From Rhizobium rhododendri (GTDB lineage Bacteria; Pseudomonadota; Alphaproteobacteria; Rhizobiales; Rhizobiaceae), in assembly GCF_007000325.2 (NCBI RefSeq), contig NZ_CP117268.1, positions 558,001-622,000 on the forward strand: 64,000 bases of DNA. The letters run 5' to 3'. Under the pieces are notes generated by a model. The model worked only from the letters and a program-made list of their open reading frames with translations. It had not been told where the DNA came from and made no database searches. The position numbers and the translations under genes were made by a program. Shown here piece after piece: positions 9,497 through 19,200 of the stretch. The stretch's first letter is position 1. Every line of letters starts with the position of its first letter.

Positions 9497-10735
9497 CTAT
9501 CGAGCTCGATTGGCGTCCCAAGTCACCGGAAAGTTTTGAACCGTTCGGATGCCCGAAAAGCCGGTGACTTTCGGAAAAGCACCAGCAGCTCTGATGGTCG
9601 GGAACCTCTCTGCTAGGACGGTCAATGCCTCTTCCAGCTCAGCTTTTGCCAGTGCTTCGCCCAGACAACGGTGCGCTCCAGCGCCAAATACCGGATGCCA
9701 TTTCAATTGCTCTCTTGTGATATCCAGTCGATCAGGGTCGTTATAGAGATGCTCGTCTCGGAGGGCGGACATGGTCACTAGCGAGCAAGCTTTATTGGCA
9801 GGGAGGAGCGCCCCGTCTAACTCGATATCGGTCGTGGTAAAGCGCGGAACCGAGCCTATTGCGGGCTCATAACGAAGGCATTCCAGCACGGCCTTTGGAA
9901 CCAGGTCGTGATTGTCTAAAACTGCATTCCATTGCTCAGGATGCTGGAGAAGGACTGCCAGCTGAATGACGATGGCAGATCGCGTCGTGTCGCTGCCACC
10001 GACGATCAAAGTCATGATCTGGGTAATCACTTCCTCGGCGGACAAGGATCCGTCGCTTTCCACATCCGAGAGAAGTTTGCTCACAAAGTCATTGTTTTTT
10101 TCGTAGCTGCGCTTTGCCACGACGTCAGCAACATATGATCTCAGCTCGCCGGCTGCTCGTTGAAGCTGCGGTACATCTTGCGCACGCCAAGATCCGCCCA
10201 GGAGCGGACTGAAACGGTATACGATCTCTGTAAATCTATTCACATCGTCCTGGGGGAGGCCCAAGATCGACGCAATGATCCTGGCCGGAATAAGAGCGGC
10301 AAAGTCCTCAAGCAAGTCCATGCCACCATCGGGCGCTGCGGTATCGGCGATCTGCGCAACAGTCTGTCTAATGAGAGGGCGCAACGCATCAATCATCTTG
10401 AAGGCGAATGTCCTGGTCAGGGGAGATCGTCTGCGCAAATGGACATCGCCATTCGACGTCAGCATCCCGTTTCGCACGAATTCCCAGATTGGCCCATCCT
10501 CAACGCCGCGCAGGGTGACCAACTCTGTTTCTACCTGACGTGTCTTGGCATCGCTGCACAGACTGAGAACGTCGTCGGCACGCAAGATCAGATATACCCC
10601 CGCTTCCGACAAGATGAACGGAATCTCCTTTCGGTAGTGCCGGTAGACGCGATGAGGGTCGGCGCTCAGGGTTGAAATGGGTAGCACCGGAACTCGAAAG
10701 TTCGTAGACCGCTCTGCGGAGTTGTCTAGGGTCAT
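9497..10735 (-). CDS. cytochrome P450
   Basis: A soluble bacterial haem monooxygenase of 412 residues. All hallmarks are visible: the I-helix oxygen-binding motif GGSDTT (246-251), the K-helix E285-x-x-R288, and the haem-binding loop FGAGAHRCLG with Cys357 as axial ligand. The ATG start follows AAAGGA. It is not clustered with a ferredoxin or ferredoxin reductase, so electron partners must be elsewhere. The gene lies just upstream of the frameshifted NMT1-type binding protein, same strand, about 120 bases apart, and downstream of the VirK-family gene. Agrobacterium and rhizobial plasmids often carry P450s acting on plant terpenoids or phenolics, but nothing here fixes the substrate. Confidence 0.94.
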   Translation of the reverse strand: MTLDNSAERSTNFRVPVLPISTLSADPHRVYRHYRKEIPFILSEAGVYLILRADDVLSLCSDAKTRQVETELVTLRGVEDGPIWEFVRNGMLTSNGDVHLRRRSPLTRTFAFKMIDALRPLIRQTVAQIADTAAPDGGMDLLEDFAALIPARIIASILGLPQDDVNRFTEIVYRFSPLLGGSWRAQDVPQLQRAAGELRSYVADVVAKRSYEKNNDFVSKLLSDVESDGSLSAEEVITQIMTLIVGGSDTTRSAIVIQLAVLLQHPEQWNAVLDNHDLVPKAVLECLRYEPAIGSVPRFTTTDIELDGALLPANKACSLVTMSALRDEHLYNDPDRLDITREQLKWHPVFGAGAHRCLGEALAKAELEEALTVLAERFPTIRAAGAFPKVTGFSGIRTVQNFPVTWDANRAR

Positions 10736-10972
10736 TCATCAATATCCTTTAATTCGGCTCATCCGCCGCCTAAATTTCCGGCCAGCTGCCGAAACACAAC
10801 CGACGCGTCAGGCAGGGCGTTAGTGTTCTTTAGCGGCGACAGCAGGCATGCATTGTGTTCTGGTAACAGTGGTGGCAGATCCACGTTGAATAACGTTCGC
10901 AACGGAATTGGCGCGAATTTCCCCGCGTCGTTAGATGTGCCTGTCACGCAAAAACATCTAAGTGCACCCAAA

Positions 10973-11410
10973 TTAGCGCGTTGGGAAAAAACTTAATCCA
11001 CGGTCCATCGCACAGTTGAATTCGACTGTCGTACCCTTTTGTTCGTACGCGGGCAGGCTGAACACAGTCATAGAAAATTGAGCGCTGTTATCTGGGTGGA
11101 CTTTGTATCGTAAAAACTGAACGATCGGCTTTCCATCGAGATCGATGGTCATATGCTCGTCAGCAAAGGCAAGCGTCCCATCGTCCGTCAATCTGAATGC
11201 GTTAATCCGTAGTCCACCGCGTGTTTTGCTTGGCTTTGCATCGTTCGGTACCGCGCTGCAAAGACTGAGATCAACGGTGACGGCGACCGGCTGCCCTTTG
11301 CCAAGCATACGGATTACAGCTGGCAGGGCGAGGGGGCCCTGGCGATGCTCGGTTGCACTCGCGGCGGCGGGTAGCAATGCCGCGAGAAGAATAGTGAAGA
11401 CGCGCTTCAT
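10973..11410 (-). CDS. VirK-family secreted protein
   Basis: A 145-residue protein of the VirK family, named after virK of Agrobacterium Ti plasmids. The open frame is 20 codons longer, but ATG at 11410 has GGAG at the right distance and gives a clean signal peptide, KRVFTILLAALLPAAASA, with likely cleavage before TEH. The conserved core is present: GKGQPVAVTVDLSLC, SKTRGGLRINAFR, GTLAFADEHMTID, IVQFLRYKVHPD and TTVEFNCAMDRGL. Two cysteines (in DLSLC and EFNCA) may form a disulfide. The biochemical role of VirK is unknown. No vir genes and no convincing vir box were found nearby, so this is a stand-alone family member. Confidence 0.85.
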   Translation of the reverse strand: MKRVFTILLAALLPAAASATEHRQGPLALPAVIRMLGKGQPVAVTVDLSLCSAVPNDAKPSKTRGGLRINAFRLTDDGTLAFADEHMTIDLDGKPIVQFLRYKVHPDNSAQFSMTVFSLPAYEQKGTTVEFNCAMDRGLSFFPTR

Positions 11411-11512
11411 GCAGTACTCCTTGGAACTCTCGGCGCATGGCTCGATAAGCGCCGTCAAATTGATTGGCATCGCGTAACTTGACGCAGCATAATTGCGTTG
11501 CGGGGGAAGCCG

Positions 11513-12025
11513 TTACCCTAAATCACCGATGGAGCGTATCATCTGGACTTCTTTAACCGGCTTGCCATTCTCGATAATTCCGCCAGGCACAACGCAGAGA
11601 TCGGAGAAAAGCTGACTACGATAGAATGCAATGGCAGATACATTTTCGCCGCTGACGCATAGCTCCAGTTTCGAAATACCTTTGTCCTTCGCGAAAGAAA
11701 TAACACGGTTCAGCAGAGCCGAAGCAGTTCCAGTTCGCCGGAAGTCAGCGTGGACGTAAGCCATTACAATAATAGCCCGGTGCTTCAGTTTTGCTGGATG
11801 CCTGCGAATAAGCCCCATCAATCCCACAGGGATACCACTATGGAAAGCGCCGAAGACTGGATCAGTTAACCGCCTATTCCATTCATCCTCGGAAAGAGAC
11901 TCCCAGTCATCAAGAATGCTGGCGTAGGACGATGGTGTGGACCTTAAGGCCTGTAGCCATATCTGTTTGAAAATAGAGCCTTCACCGGGCACAATCTGTC
12001 TGTATGAAATGTCGTGTTTGTCCAA
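11513..12025 (-). CDS. GNAT-family N-acetyltransferase
   Basis: A small acetyl-CoA-dependent acetyltransferase. The acceptor is unknown; small amines, antibiotics or protein termini are typical. The fold shows VMAYVHADFRRTGTASALL, the acetyl-CoA pyrophosphate-binding segment (R-x-x-G-x-A type), followed by KLELCVSGENVSAIAFYRS, the usual beta-5/alpha-5 region. The open frame begins at 12076 (187 residues), but the TTG at 12025 is preceded by AAGGAG at proper spacing and gives 170 residues starting at the natural domain edge, so I prefer it. The gene is isolated on the minus strand, upstream of the VirK-family gene. Confidence 0.82.
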   Translation of the reverse strand: MDKHDISYRQIVPGEGSIFKQIWLQALRSTPSSYASILDDWESLSEDEWNRRLTDPVFGAFHSGIPVGLMGLIRRHPAKLKHRAIIVMAYVHADFRRTGTASALLNRVISFAKDKGISKLELCVSGENVSAIAFYRSQLFSDLCVVPGGIIENGKPVKEVQMIRSIGDLG

Positions 12026-12076
12026 AATATGCTCCTTGTCCCGGTTAGTTGCCAACACGACAGACTGACCCGGCAT

Positions 12077-13529
12077 GCGTTCGGTTCAGGCGATGCGTGC
12101 GACAGATTTTAGGAGGTCCCGTTTACACCAGCGCCGGAAATACCAGACAGAGCGGCGGGGATCCGCTGAGTTAAAAGGATGAATTTCCCTGACCATGACA
12201 TACGAGGCCACACTCACCACTTAAGATGGAAGACACGTTCATGATCGAATGATCTATTCCCGCTCCCTAGCCCGTCTTCAGCGCCGCCTTTACAGGGTTG
12301 TCCATCTAGAAATCCGAGATCTCGCTTTCGCTCATCGGGAAGCTGATCAGGAAGCAACTTGATGCGCTTGATCTTCATACTTTTGTGGCCCCGGAGGCAG
12401 ACATCAGTCGTTTTATGCAATTGGCTAACAATCCGCCATTTTGCCGCATATTTCACCCATGCAATCGTATTGTGTTGTCACCTACCAAACTTGATCACGA
12501 ATTCGTGAATTGGCAAATGAAGATTTTATGAAGAGCTATATGGTTGATTTCATTATATACTTCAAGATGACGCTGGGAATTGAGTCGCGGAACGATGCTA
12601 TGTTTTGGCAAGCTAATCTTTAGCGTGCAGTCGGCTTCGCCATCTCTAAGCGAGGCCGAGCGAACCGATACTGTCGGCGTGTCATTGGCATTTGTGTCCT
12701 CCAATCCGACGCTTTGAAAGTGTAGATAGCTCGGCCGCGAGCGACGCTTGAGAACTATAGGTGTCATTGGCCAACTCCGTCTTATGGGCACGGATGCTTC
12801 GTCTCGTTGGAACCTCAAAGGACACCAGGTACGGTCCCCGAGATACATGCCAGATCTCTGTGTTGCCGTGGGTGATGTTTTGTTGCGAAATGTTCACGTG
12901 GGCGCTGGATCAGTATCGTCCCATAGCTAACAAGAATGTATCCACAAGCTGAAGTCGAGAGCGTGCTTTGCGCGCAGCTGAACGTGGTGAGTCGTGTTTT
13001 GGCCTACTTCAGGTTGTGAGCTGATTGATTATGGAGAAAGGCCAACGTGAAAATTTGATGCGGTCCGATGCGAGAGTGATCTCGTTGGGGTGGTCAGTGG
13101 CTGGACTAATCCTGCAAATTTGCGACCAGCCGGCCCCACAGCCATCATCAGTCGAGTATATGTTTCGAGATCGCTCGGAAGCATTTTGATATGGCCTACA
13201 TCGACAGGTGCGTCGCTCCACCCAATCTTCTATTTCTTCACACATTTTATGGCGCGCAAGCGCGCTACGCACGAAACGGGTGGCTCTGTTGAACGCTGTT
13301 CCGAAGATGATAGTCATCCGTCGCCCACATGCCTGTTTGAAAGACTGATCTTCACACCTCGATCATTTTTGGGTTGATCTGTTATTCTCACAGCTGCTAC
13401 ATCGACGCGGTTAGAACCGCGGGAAGCCGACATGCGCGCTCGCGATGTGAAATAAACGTGGGCACTTTTTACCCTCCCCATCAGCTAATTTGACACACAC
13501 ACTTTGATCGATGACGATTGGAGACTGAA
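12077..13529. other. long stretch without a recognisable gene
   Basis: About 1.4 kb with only short frames. Minus-strand frames at 12214-12456, 12495-12848, 12682-12897 and 13009-13317 have no family resemblance. At 13090-13250 two overlapping minus-strand frames each look partly protein-like, as in a gene broken by indels, but I cannot name it. A 20-base sequence at 12875-12894 recurs exactly upstream of the YrdC gene. Confidence 0.4.
12875..12894 (-). promoter_or_regulatory. shared 20-base element, copy 1
   Basis: On the minus strand this reads AACATTTCGCAACAAAACAT, identical to 21973-21992 and with the same 12-base core as 34819-34830. Here no recognisable gene follows, although a short frame starting at 12897 overlaps it. 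Confidence 0.35.
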
Positions 13530-14012
13530 ATGACCATAAGGACAATTATCACAGTACCTGACCCCGCACTTCGTCAGGTTTCGCGTGCGGTCGACCCCGA
13601 GGCCGCAGAAACGGCTCTCTTAGTCGATGACATGCTGGAAACCATGTACAACGCATCTGGTGCGGGCCTGGCGGCTGTGCAGATCGGCATTCTGAAACGC
13701 GTCGTGGTCGTAGACGTTGCCCGGGATGCGCCTCGGGATCCTCGGGTTTTCATCAATCCAGTGATTGTCGATGCGTCCGATGAATGCTCGACTTTCAGGG
13801 AAGGTTGTCTGTCGATTCCGAACACCATGGTCGAAGTGGTTAGACCAGCGAAGATTACCGTGGAATATGATAATCTGAGTGGCGGTAGAGAGATACTCGA
13901 AGCCGAAGGCGTCCTTGCTACATGTCTTCAGCACGAGATCGATCATCTCAACGGGACCCTGATAACGGACCACGGTGAGCCAGTGATCATAGAACCGCCG
14001 GTCTCGGCGTGA
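13530..14012 (+). CDS. def: peptide deformylase
   Basis: Removes the formyl group from the N-terminal methionine of new proteins; a cytoplasmic Fe2+ or Zn2+ hydrolase. The three signature blocks are present in 160 residues: GAGLAAVQ (44-51), EGCLSIP with the metal ligand Cys93, and QHEIDHLNG with ligands His135 and His139 and catalytic Glu136. The ATG at 13530 has GGAG upstream; a TTG at 13518 is also in frame but less likely. Unlike the housekeeping gene, it is not followed by fmt, so it is probably an accessory copy. Such extra deformylases can resist deformylase inhibitors. It stands alone between non-coding stretches. Confidence 0.93.
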   Translation: MTIRTIITVPDPALRQVSRAVDPEAAETALLVDDMLETMYNASGAGLAAVQIGILKRVVVVDVARDAPRDPRVFINPVIVDASDECSTFREGCLSIPNTMVEVVRPAKITVEYDNLSGGREILEAEGVLATCLQHEIDHLNGTLITDHGEPVIIEPPVSA

Positions 14013-14230
14013 CTCCTTGGTAGCAAAAGAGAGACGTGGCCTGTTTCGACGGCCTTCGTGAAGGGATACAACAACGCAAGGCCAAATTTACGGGCTCGCA
14101 CCGTTTAGGCTCGACGGCTCCAGCGGTTTTCCCATTTGCTATGACGGGTCTTTAAAAGACTCCATCGACAGAGACTGACGGTGGATCAGATCATTCAAAT
14201 TGAGACGGCGCAGGGGAAGGATATCAGGAG

Positions 14231-14385
14231 GTAACAGATAGGGTACTCTGCTTGATTCCCTGCGTAGACGTCACAGGATCGATGCAGAGGTGCTGCGCTT
14301 CGAGCTGATGATAAACGTGGTCACGTGAGAGCAGCCACAAGTATCATTGAAAGGAAGCCGCAGCAGGGAGTACTCTGTAGGAAGA
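14231..14385 (+). mobile_element. relic of an IS110 element left end
   Basis: This plus-strand stretch aligns along its whole length with the minus-strand leader of the intact IS110 element at 24815-24948. Shared blocks include TAACAGATAGG, CTTGATTCCCTGC versus CTTGAGTCCCTGC, GAGGTGCTGCGCTTCGAG, TGATGATAAACGTGGTCA, CAGCCACAA and the first codons of the transposase (AGTACTCTGTAGG versus AGTATTTTGCAGG). The rest of the transposase is missing. It is a solo, diverged left end of a related but distinct IS110 copy. Confidence 0.8.
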
Positions 14386-14457
14386 CGTTGCTGAGAATGC
14401 GTATGGCACGCAGCTTCGATGTGTAGTGGGATATGAGGTTACCAATGGCGACGCACC

Positions 14458-15738
14458 TTAGGTGCTGGAAAGCGCTGCATTGGTCAGCAAGGCCGCTGTC
14501 GACCCTAGGCTTTCCGGCATATGAATAGGACGAGCCTCAGTCAGGCGCAGTGAGCCTTGCAGTGTTGCCGCGCCGATCATGCGCTCGTTCTTAATCCGAC
14601 CAAGCACCAGTGGACCCCAGACGGCGTCCAGTTTGGCAACTCCGCCGGATGGTGGCGCGTGAATTGATCCGAGGTTCGAAATTACTGCATCGTAGCCACG
14701 GGCGAGGCCACATGCGACATTAGTTGTGGCCATTTGTGGCAGACTGCTTTCCAACCGCCACATATTTCGCAGGATGTTTTCTTTGGTTCGCATTTTACTC
14801 ACGGCATCGGAGTACGATCTGGCCGTGTCCCAGAAGCTCGTTAACAGGTCTAACCGCTGTTCAACTATCGCTACCGAGACGAATAATCCGACCTCGTTCG
14901 GGTCGACGTTGGCGAGCGGCCGGATGTTGATAGGCGACAGGATCGAATAGCTGCCTGTAGGGTGATTTCCGGCGTTCGCCATCGCCAAAGCAGCGGACAA
15001 TGCCCCATTCACGGTAGTGCCATGCTTTCGGCTGTTCTCTATTAACGCGTTGGTAGTGTTACGATCCAGGGATGCAGAAGTAATTTGTGGTCGGTCACCG
15101 CTAAATGGCCTCCACAATGACTGACTTCGAACTCGGCCGACTGCCGCGCAATCTTGCACGGATCGGCCCGTAGCGTCTCCCGGTTGTTTGTTCTCACTGC
15201 ACCGAACGAGATCTTCAACAGAGGGCCTGCGTGGGGCAACGACCAATTCGTTGCCGTTCAGCGACGACACAATATCGTTCAAGAGCGCAACACCGGAAAG
15301 GCCGTCCGCGATCGCGTGATGAAAGGTCAAAACGACGTAAAAACGTCTTGACTCGGACTGGGCTTGGACAACCGCCACGCGCAAGAGAGGGGCGACCCAC
15401 GGGTCGAAAGGTCTGGCCAACTCTGCCTCGACAGTTCCCCGCCATCCATCTCGACCTTTGGGCTCGCGCGTCTCGAGTGGGGCTGGCCGAATATGTTCAA
15501 TGAAATGTGGGCCGTCGTCGTCGTCTTCGACCGCATACCAAAGATGAGGATGACGCATTTGGGCCTTATACAGCGCCGCTCCTAATTCCAAAAAACCAAA
15601 ACAACCCGAAATTTCGCCGACTAGACAGAAGTGTCGGTGATGCCGTCTGGAATACAGATACAGAAGGCGCTCTTGGGCCCCCATCGGACGAACCGTTCTT
15701 TTCAAGCGCATATCCCGTTCACTTACACTATCGATCAT
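14458..15738 (-). CDS. stand-alone condensation-fold acyltransferase (PapA/alcohol acetyltransferase-like)
   Basis: A 426-residue member of the chloramphenicol-acetyltransferase/condensation superfamily, which joins an acyl group from CoA or a carrier protein to an amine or alcohol. The catalytic motif HHAIADG is at residues 140-146, followed by LSGVALLNDI. A second family block, SPINIRPL, and a late VISNLGSI segment match the C-terminal lobe. The ATG at 15738 has GGAG at good spacing; the open frame starts ten codons earlier. No NRPS, PKS or carrier-protein gene is nearby, so it is not part of a visible assembly line. The acyl donor and acceptor are unknown. Alternatives are a wax-ester-synthase-like or PapA-like enzyme. 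Confidence 0.78.
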   Translation of the reverse strand: MIDSVSERDMRLKRTVRPMGAQERLLYLYSRRHHRHFCLVGEISGCFGFLELGAALYKAQMRHPHLWYAVEDDDDGPHFIEHIRPAPLETREPKGRDGWRGTVEAELARPFDPWVAPLLRVAVVQAQSESRRFYVVLTFHHAIADGLSGVALLNDIVSSLNGNELVVAPRRPSVEDLVRCSENKQPGDATGRSVQDCAAVGRVRSQSLWRPFSGDRPQITSASLDRNTTNALIENSRKHGTTVNGALSAALAMANAGNHPTGSYSILSPINIRPLANVDPNEVGLFVSVAIVEQRLDLLTSFWDTARSYSDAVSKMRTKENILRNMWRLESSLPQMATTNVACGLARGYDAVISNLGSIHAPPSGGVAKLDAVWGPLVLGRIKNERMIGAATLQGSLRLTEARPIHMPESLGSTAALLTNAALSST

Positions 15739-16214
15739 AAAATCTCCTTGGGCTCTAGCAGCCTTCAAAGGGTTGGCATCTCCGGGCGAATTCTAATCGA
15801 CGCGGATTGATCTCACATGAAATCTTTCCACTACGCATATTCAACGAACACAATCCGGCGGCTTCATGCTCCTTGGAGTGAAATCGGCCCATGCGGTTGA
15901 GCAGAATCAGACCACCTGTGGCGCCCGAATGAGATCTCCAGAAGGGTGTAGCCCAAACAAATTCACCTCTGTGCGCAGGCAATTTGCGGGTCTGCACGGC
16001 CCTTCGGGCATGATTCTGGGCGAGTTCACTGATGCCTTCTCTCGAAGCAAACCACGTCGTTAACGAAGGCTCGCTGCCCGCCACAACGAATGTGCCTCGG
16101 ATACCGTGTGCCGACCCATCGTGCCTATGTTATCGTCGGCGTCCTTTTCCCACCGCATAAGGAGTATTGCTGTTGATGTCCGCAATGGATGCTGTTTCCC
16201 GTAAAGCGTCTTCC
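15739..16214. other. intergenic stretch
   Basis: No gene supported. A 109-codon minus-strand frame (15755-16084) has no family resemblance. The stretch contains the 3' flank of the molybdenum hydroxylase gene and the promoter side of the acyltransferase gene. Confidence 0.35.
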
Positions 16215-19200
16215 TCAGTGTGCGGTGGCGGCCGCGCGTTGGAAAGCGGCCGAAGCGTCGTTCCATGCCGGCTTGTCGGGGGCAAAGCGGGCCCGGAGAT
16301 AGGTGGTGAGAGCCTTCAGCTGGCTCTCGTCCAGCGTATTGCGGAATGACGGCATCGACATGACTTCGGGTGCCTCGCGCCCTGTCGTCGCGGCGAGGAT
16401 CGCCGGCGCCTCGACGCCGCCGAGGATCGCCTGGATGACATTGTTGGGCGTATCGGCATGCAGGTTGCTGTTAAGCGCCAGAGATGACAGGACTGTGTTG
16501 CCGGCATGGCAGGTAGCACAAGCGCCGTTGAAGATCCGCTCGCCCTTCGGCGAAACCAACGCTGCGTCGCGCGTAGCGCTGTCGCTGGCAGCAATGGCGG
16601 TCTGCCTTTGAGCCGCGGCCCTGGCGGGATCGCCGTCCCCGTTGAGGCTGGAAAGATAGTTTGCCATCGCGCGGATATCCGAATCTGGGAGCGGCTGCAT
16701 GACCTCCACCACATGGGCCATCGGACCGGCGGCACTGCCATGGTCACGCGAATGGCCGCGGCGCAGGTAGTCATAGAAGGCGTCTTCCGTCCAGCCGACG
16801 GGCCCCTTGGCCATCGCATTGAGGGCAGGGGCCTGCCAACCATCGACAAAGCCGCCGGACAGGTGGGCGGTTCCCGTCTTTTCGGCACCCAGCGCATTGC
16901 GTTCACTGTGGCAGGCGGAGCAGTGGCCAAGCGTCTCCACGAGATAGGCCCCCCGGTTCAAGGTGGCATCACGCGTCTTGTCGTAAGTCATCGGCGACGA
17001 TTTCAGGAAGAGCGCATTCCATCCGGCCATCATCATCCGGATGCCATAAGGGAATTTGAGCCTCGTCTCTGGCGCCTTTTCGGAGACTGCTGTTTGCGTC
17101 ATCAAGTATGCATAGAGCGCCTGTAGGTCCGCATCTTCCGCACCGGCAAACGATGTATAGGGATGGGCCGGGTAGAGGTGATGGCCATCGCGGCTGATGC
17201 CCTCGCGCATGGCACGCTCGAAGGCCGGATAGGACCAGCCCCCGATACCGTTGGTCACGTCCGGGGTGATATTGGTCGCGTAGACAGTCCCGAAGGCAGT
17301 ATCGAACCGCCGCCCGCCGGCAAAGGGCGTTCCGTCACTGCCCACATGGCAGACATTGCAGGCGCCGACTGCCGCGGCCAGCCTACCTCGCTCGATGGTG
17401 GCGGCGCTGTAGACGTTCGTATCGGGCCTCTCGATGGTGGCGATGGCCGGGCGCCAGGGCGACGCCATCGTCGCCAGGCCGGCGATCGCCGCCACGGCAC
17501 CAGCCGCAGACAGACCGAAGTTCCACCATCGCTTCTTGGGCGCAGACGTCGTGGTCGGCGCTGCGGACGCATCGCCCCTTAGTGCCGACAGCACCAGCTC
17601 CGGTGTCAGCGGCAGTTCGCGGAAACGGATGCCAGTCGCATCGTAGACCGCGTTGGCAATGGCCGAGGCACTGGGGACAGAGGCGGATTCGCCGACACCC
17701 AGCGGCGGCTCGTCCTGACGCGGCACCATCAGCACGTCGATATCGGGCAATTCCGGGAAAGTGATCAGCGGATAACCACCCCACTCCTTCGAGGTAACGG
17801 CGGTGGAGGAGAATTCGACGCGCTCCTTCAACACGCGGCTGGTCGACTGGATGACGTTGCCATGGATCTGGTGCTTGACGCCGTCGGGATTGATCATCAT
17901 CCCGGAATCCTGCGCGCACGTTACCTTCGTCACCGCGATCTCGCCGGTCTTGGTGTTGACCGCAACGTCGGCCACCCAGGCAGCCGCCTTGCCGGGGAAG
18001 GGACCGTGGATATAGACGGCATAGGCAAAACCCCGCCCGTAGAGCAGGTCCCCTTCGCCACCGAGCGTGCCCCATTTGGTGTGAGGTACCCAATTGGCCC
18101 GTTCCGCAAGCGCATGAACCAGGTCGACCGCGCGGGTATCGTGCAGGTAGCGCAGACGGTATTCGATGGGGTCGACTCCGGCCGCGGCCGCAAGCTCGTC
18201 GATATAGCATTCATGCGCGAAGATATTCGGCATGGCCGAGACGCCGCGAAACCACGAGGCGCGCGCGATCGGCGGCATGTCGTGCACGGTGACCCGTAGA
18301 TTGCCGTAGGCATAGGGCGGGATCGCCGTGCGGTCGCCCATCTGGACCACATCCGATACCGGTGGCACCTTGCCTGTCAGGATCAGCGACAGGGTTGGCG
18401 CGAGATTGGACGGATAGCGCGTTTCGAAATCATAGGCGGATGGACCGCCTTCCAGATCGAGACCGCCGCGCACGTCCATCACCTGCGCTGCCCCCTTCGG
18501 TTCCCATGCATGCTCCTGTTCGCGTGTCAGTTGGACGCGTACGGGCGCCCGGACTGCCCGGGACAGAAGTGCTGCATCGGCGGTGACATCGTCGGCGCAG
18601 TTGCGGCCATAGCAGCCGGCCGCCTCCAGACGTTCCACCAGTATCCGATCTTCCGGCATATCCAGGAGCAGCGCCAGATCACGGCGCATCGGAAAGGGAT
18701 TTTGCGTGCCGGACCAGACGGTCAGTCCGTTATCGCCATAATCCGCCACTGCGCATGACGGACCGATCGAGCCGTGCATCTGGTAGGGCCAGACATAGGT
18801 GCGGTTCATCGGCTCGGCACTGCCGTCCAGCGCCATATCGACGTTGCCCCGATCGATCAGCTTGCGCGGGGTTGAGGTGTTGGCGCGTAGCGCCATCTCC
18901 GGCGCATTCAGATCCGGCCGTTCCGGCGGAGCGCGCCACACAACAACAAGCGTCTTTGCAGCCTCCATGGCGATTTCTTCGCGCGTTGCGACGACGCCGA
19001 CGAAATCACCGATGGCCACGACGCCGACGACTCCGTCGATGTGGGCGATCGAGCCTTCATCTATGGAGATCAGACTGTTGCCGACGTGCTCGCCGTGATC
19101 GAAACCGGCATAGAGCGGCCGGATGACGCGGCCATGCAGCATGCCGGGCACGCGCACGTCGTGCACGTAGGTCCATTCACCGGTTGCTTTTGCCGGTATG

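Noticed and set aside
10759-10971. 70-codon minus-strand frame between the P450 and VirK genes
   Set aside because: No start signal or recognisable domain; probably non-coding.
10973-11600. Search for a vir box near the VirK-family gene
   Set aside because: No sequence close to the VirG consensus was seen in the upstream region, so vir regulation is not claimed.
17383-18210. Long open frame on the minus strand inside the molybdenum hydroxylase gene
   Set aside because: It is a GC-driven shadow frame of the real gene; it has no family features and the true frame covers all domain motifs.
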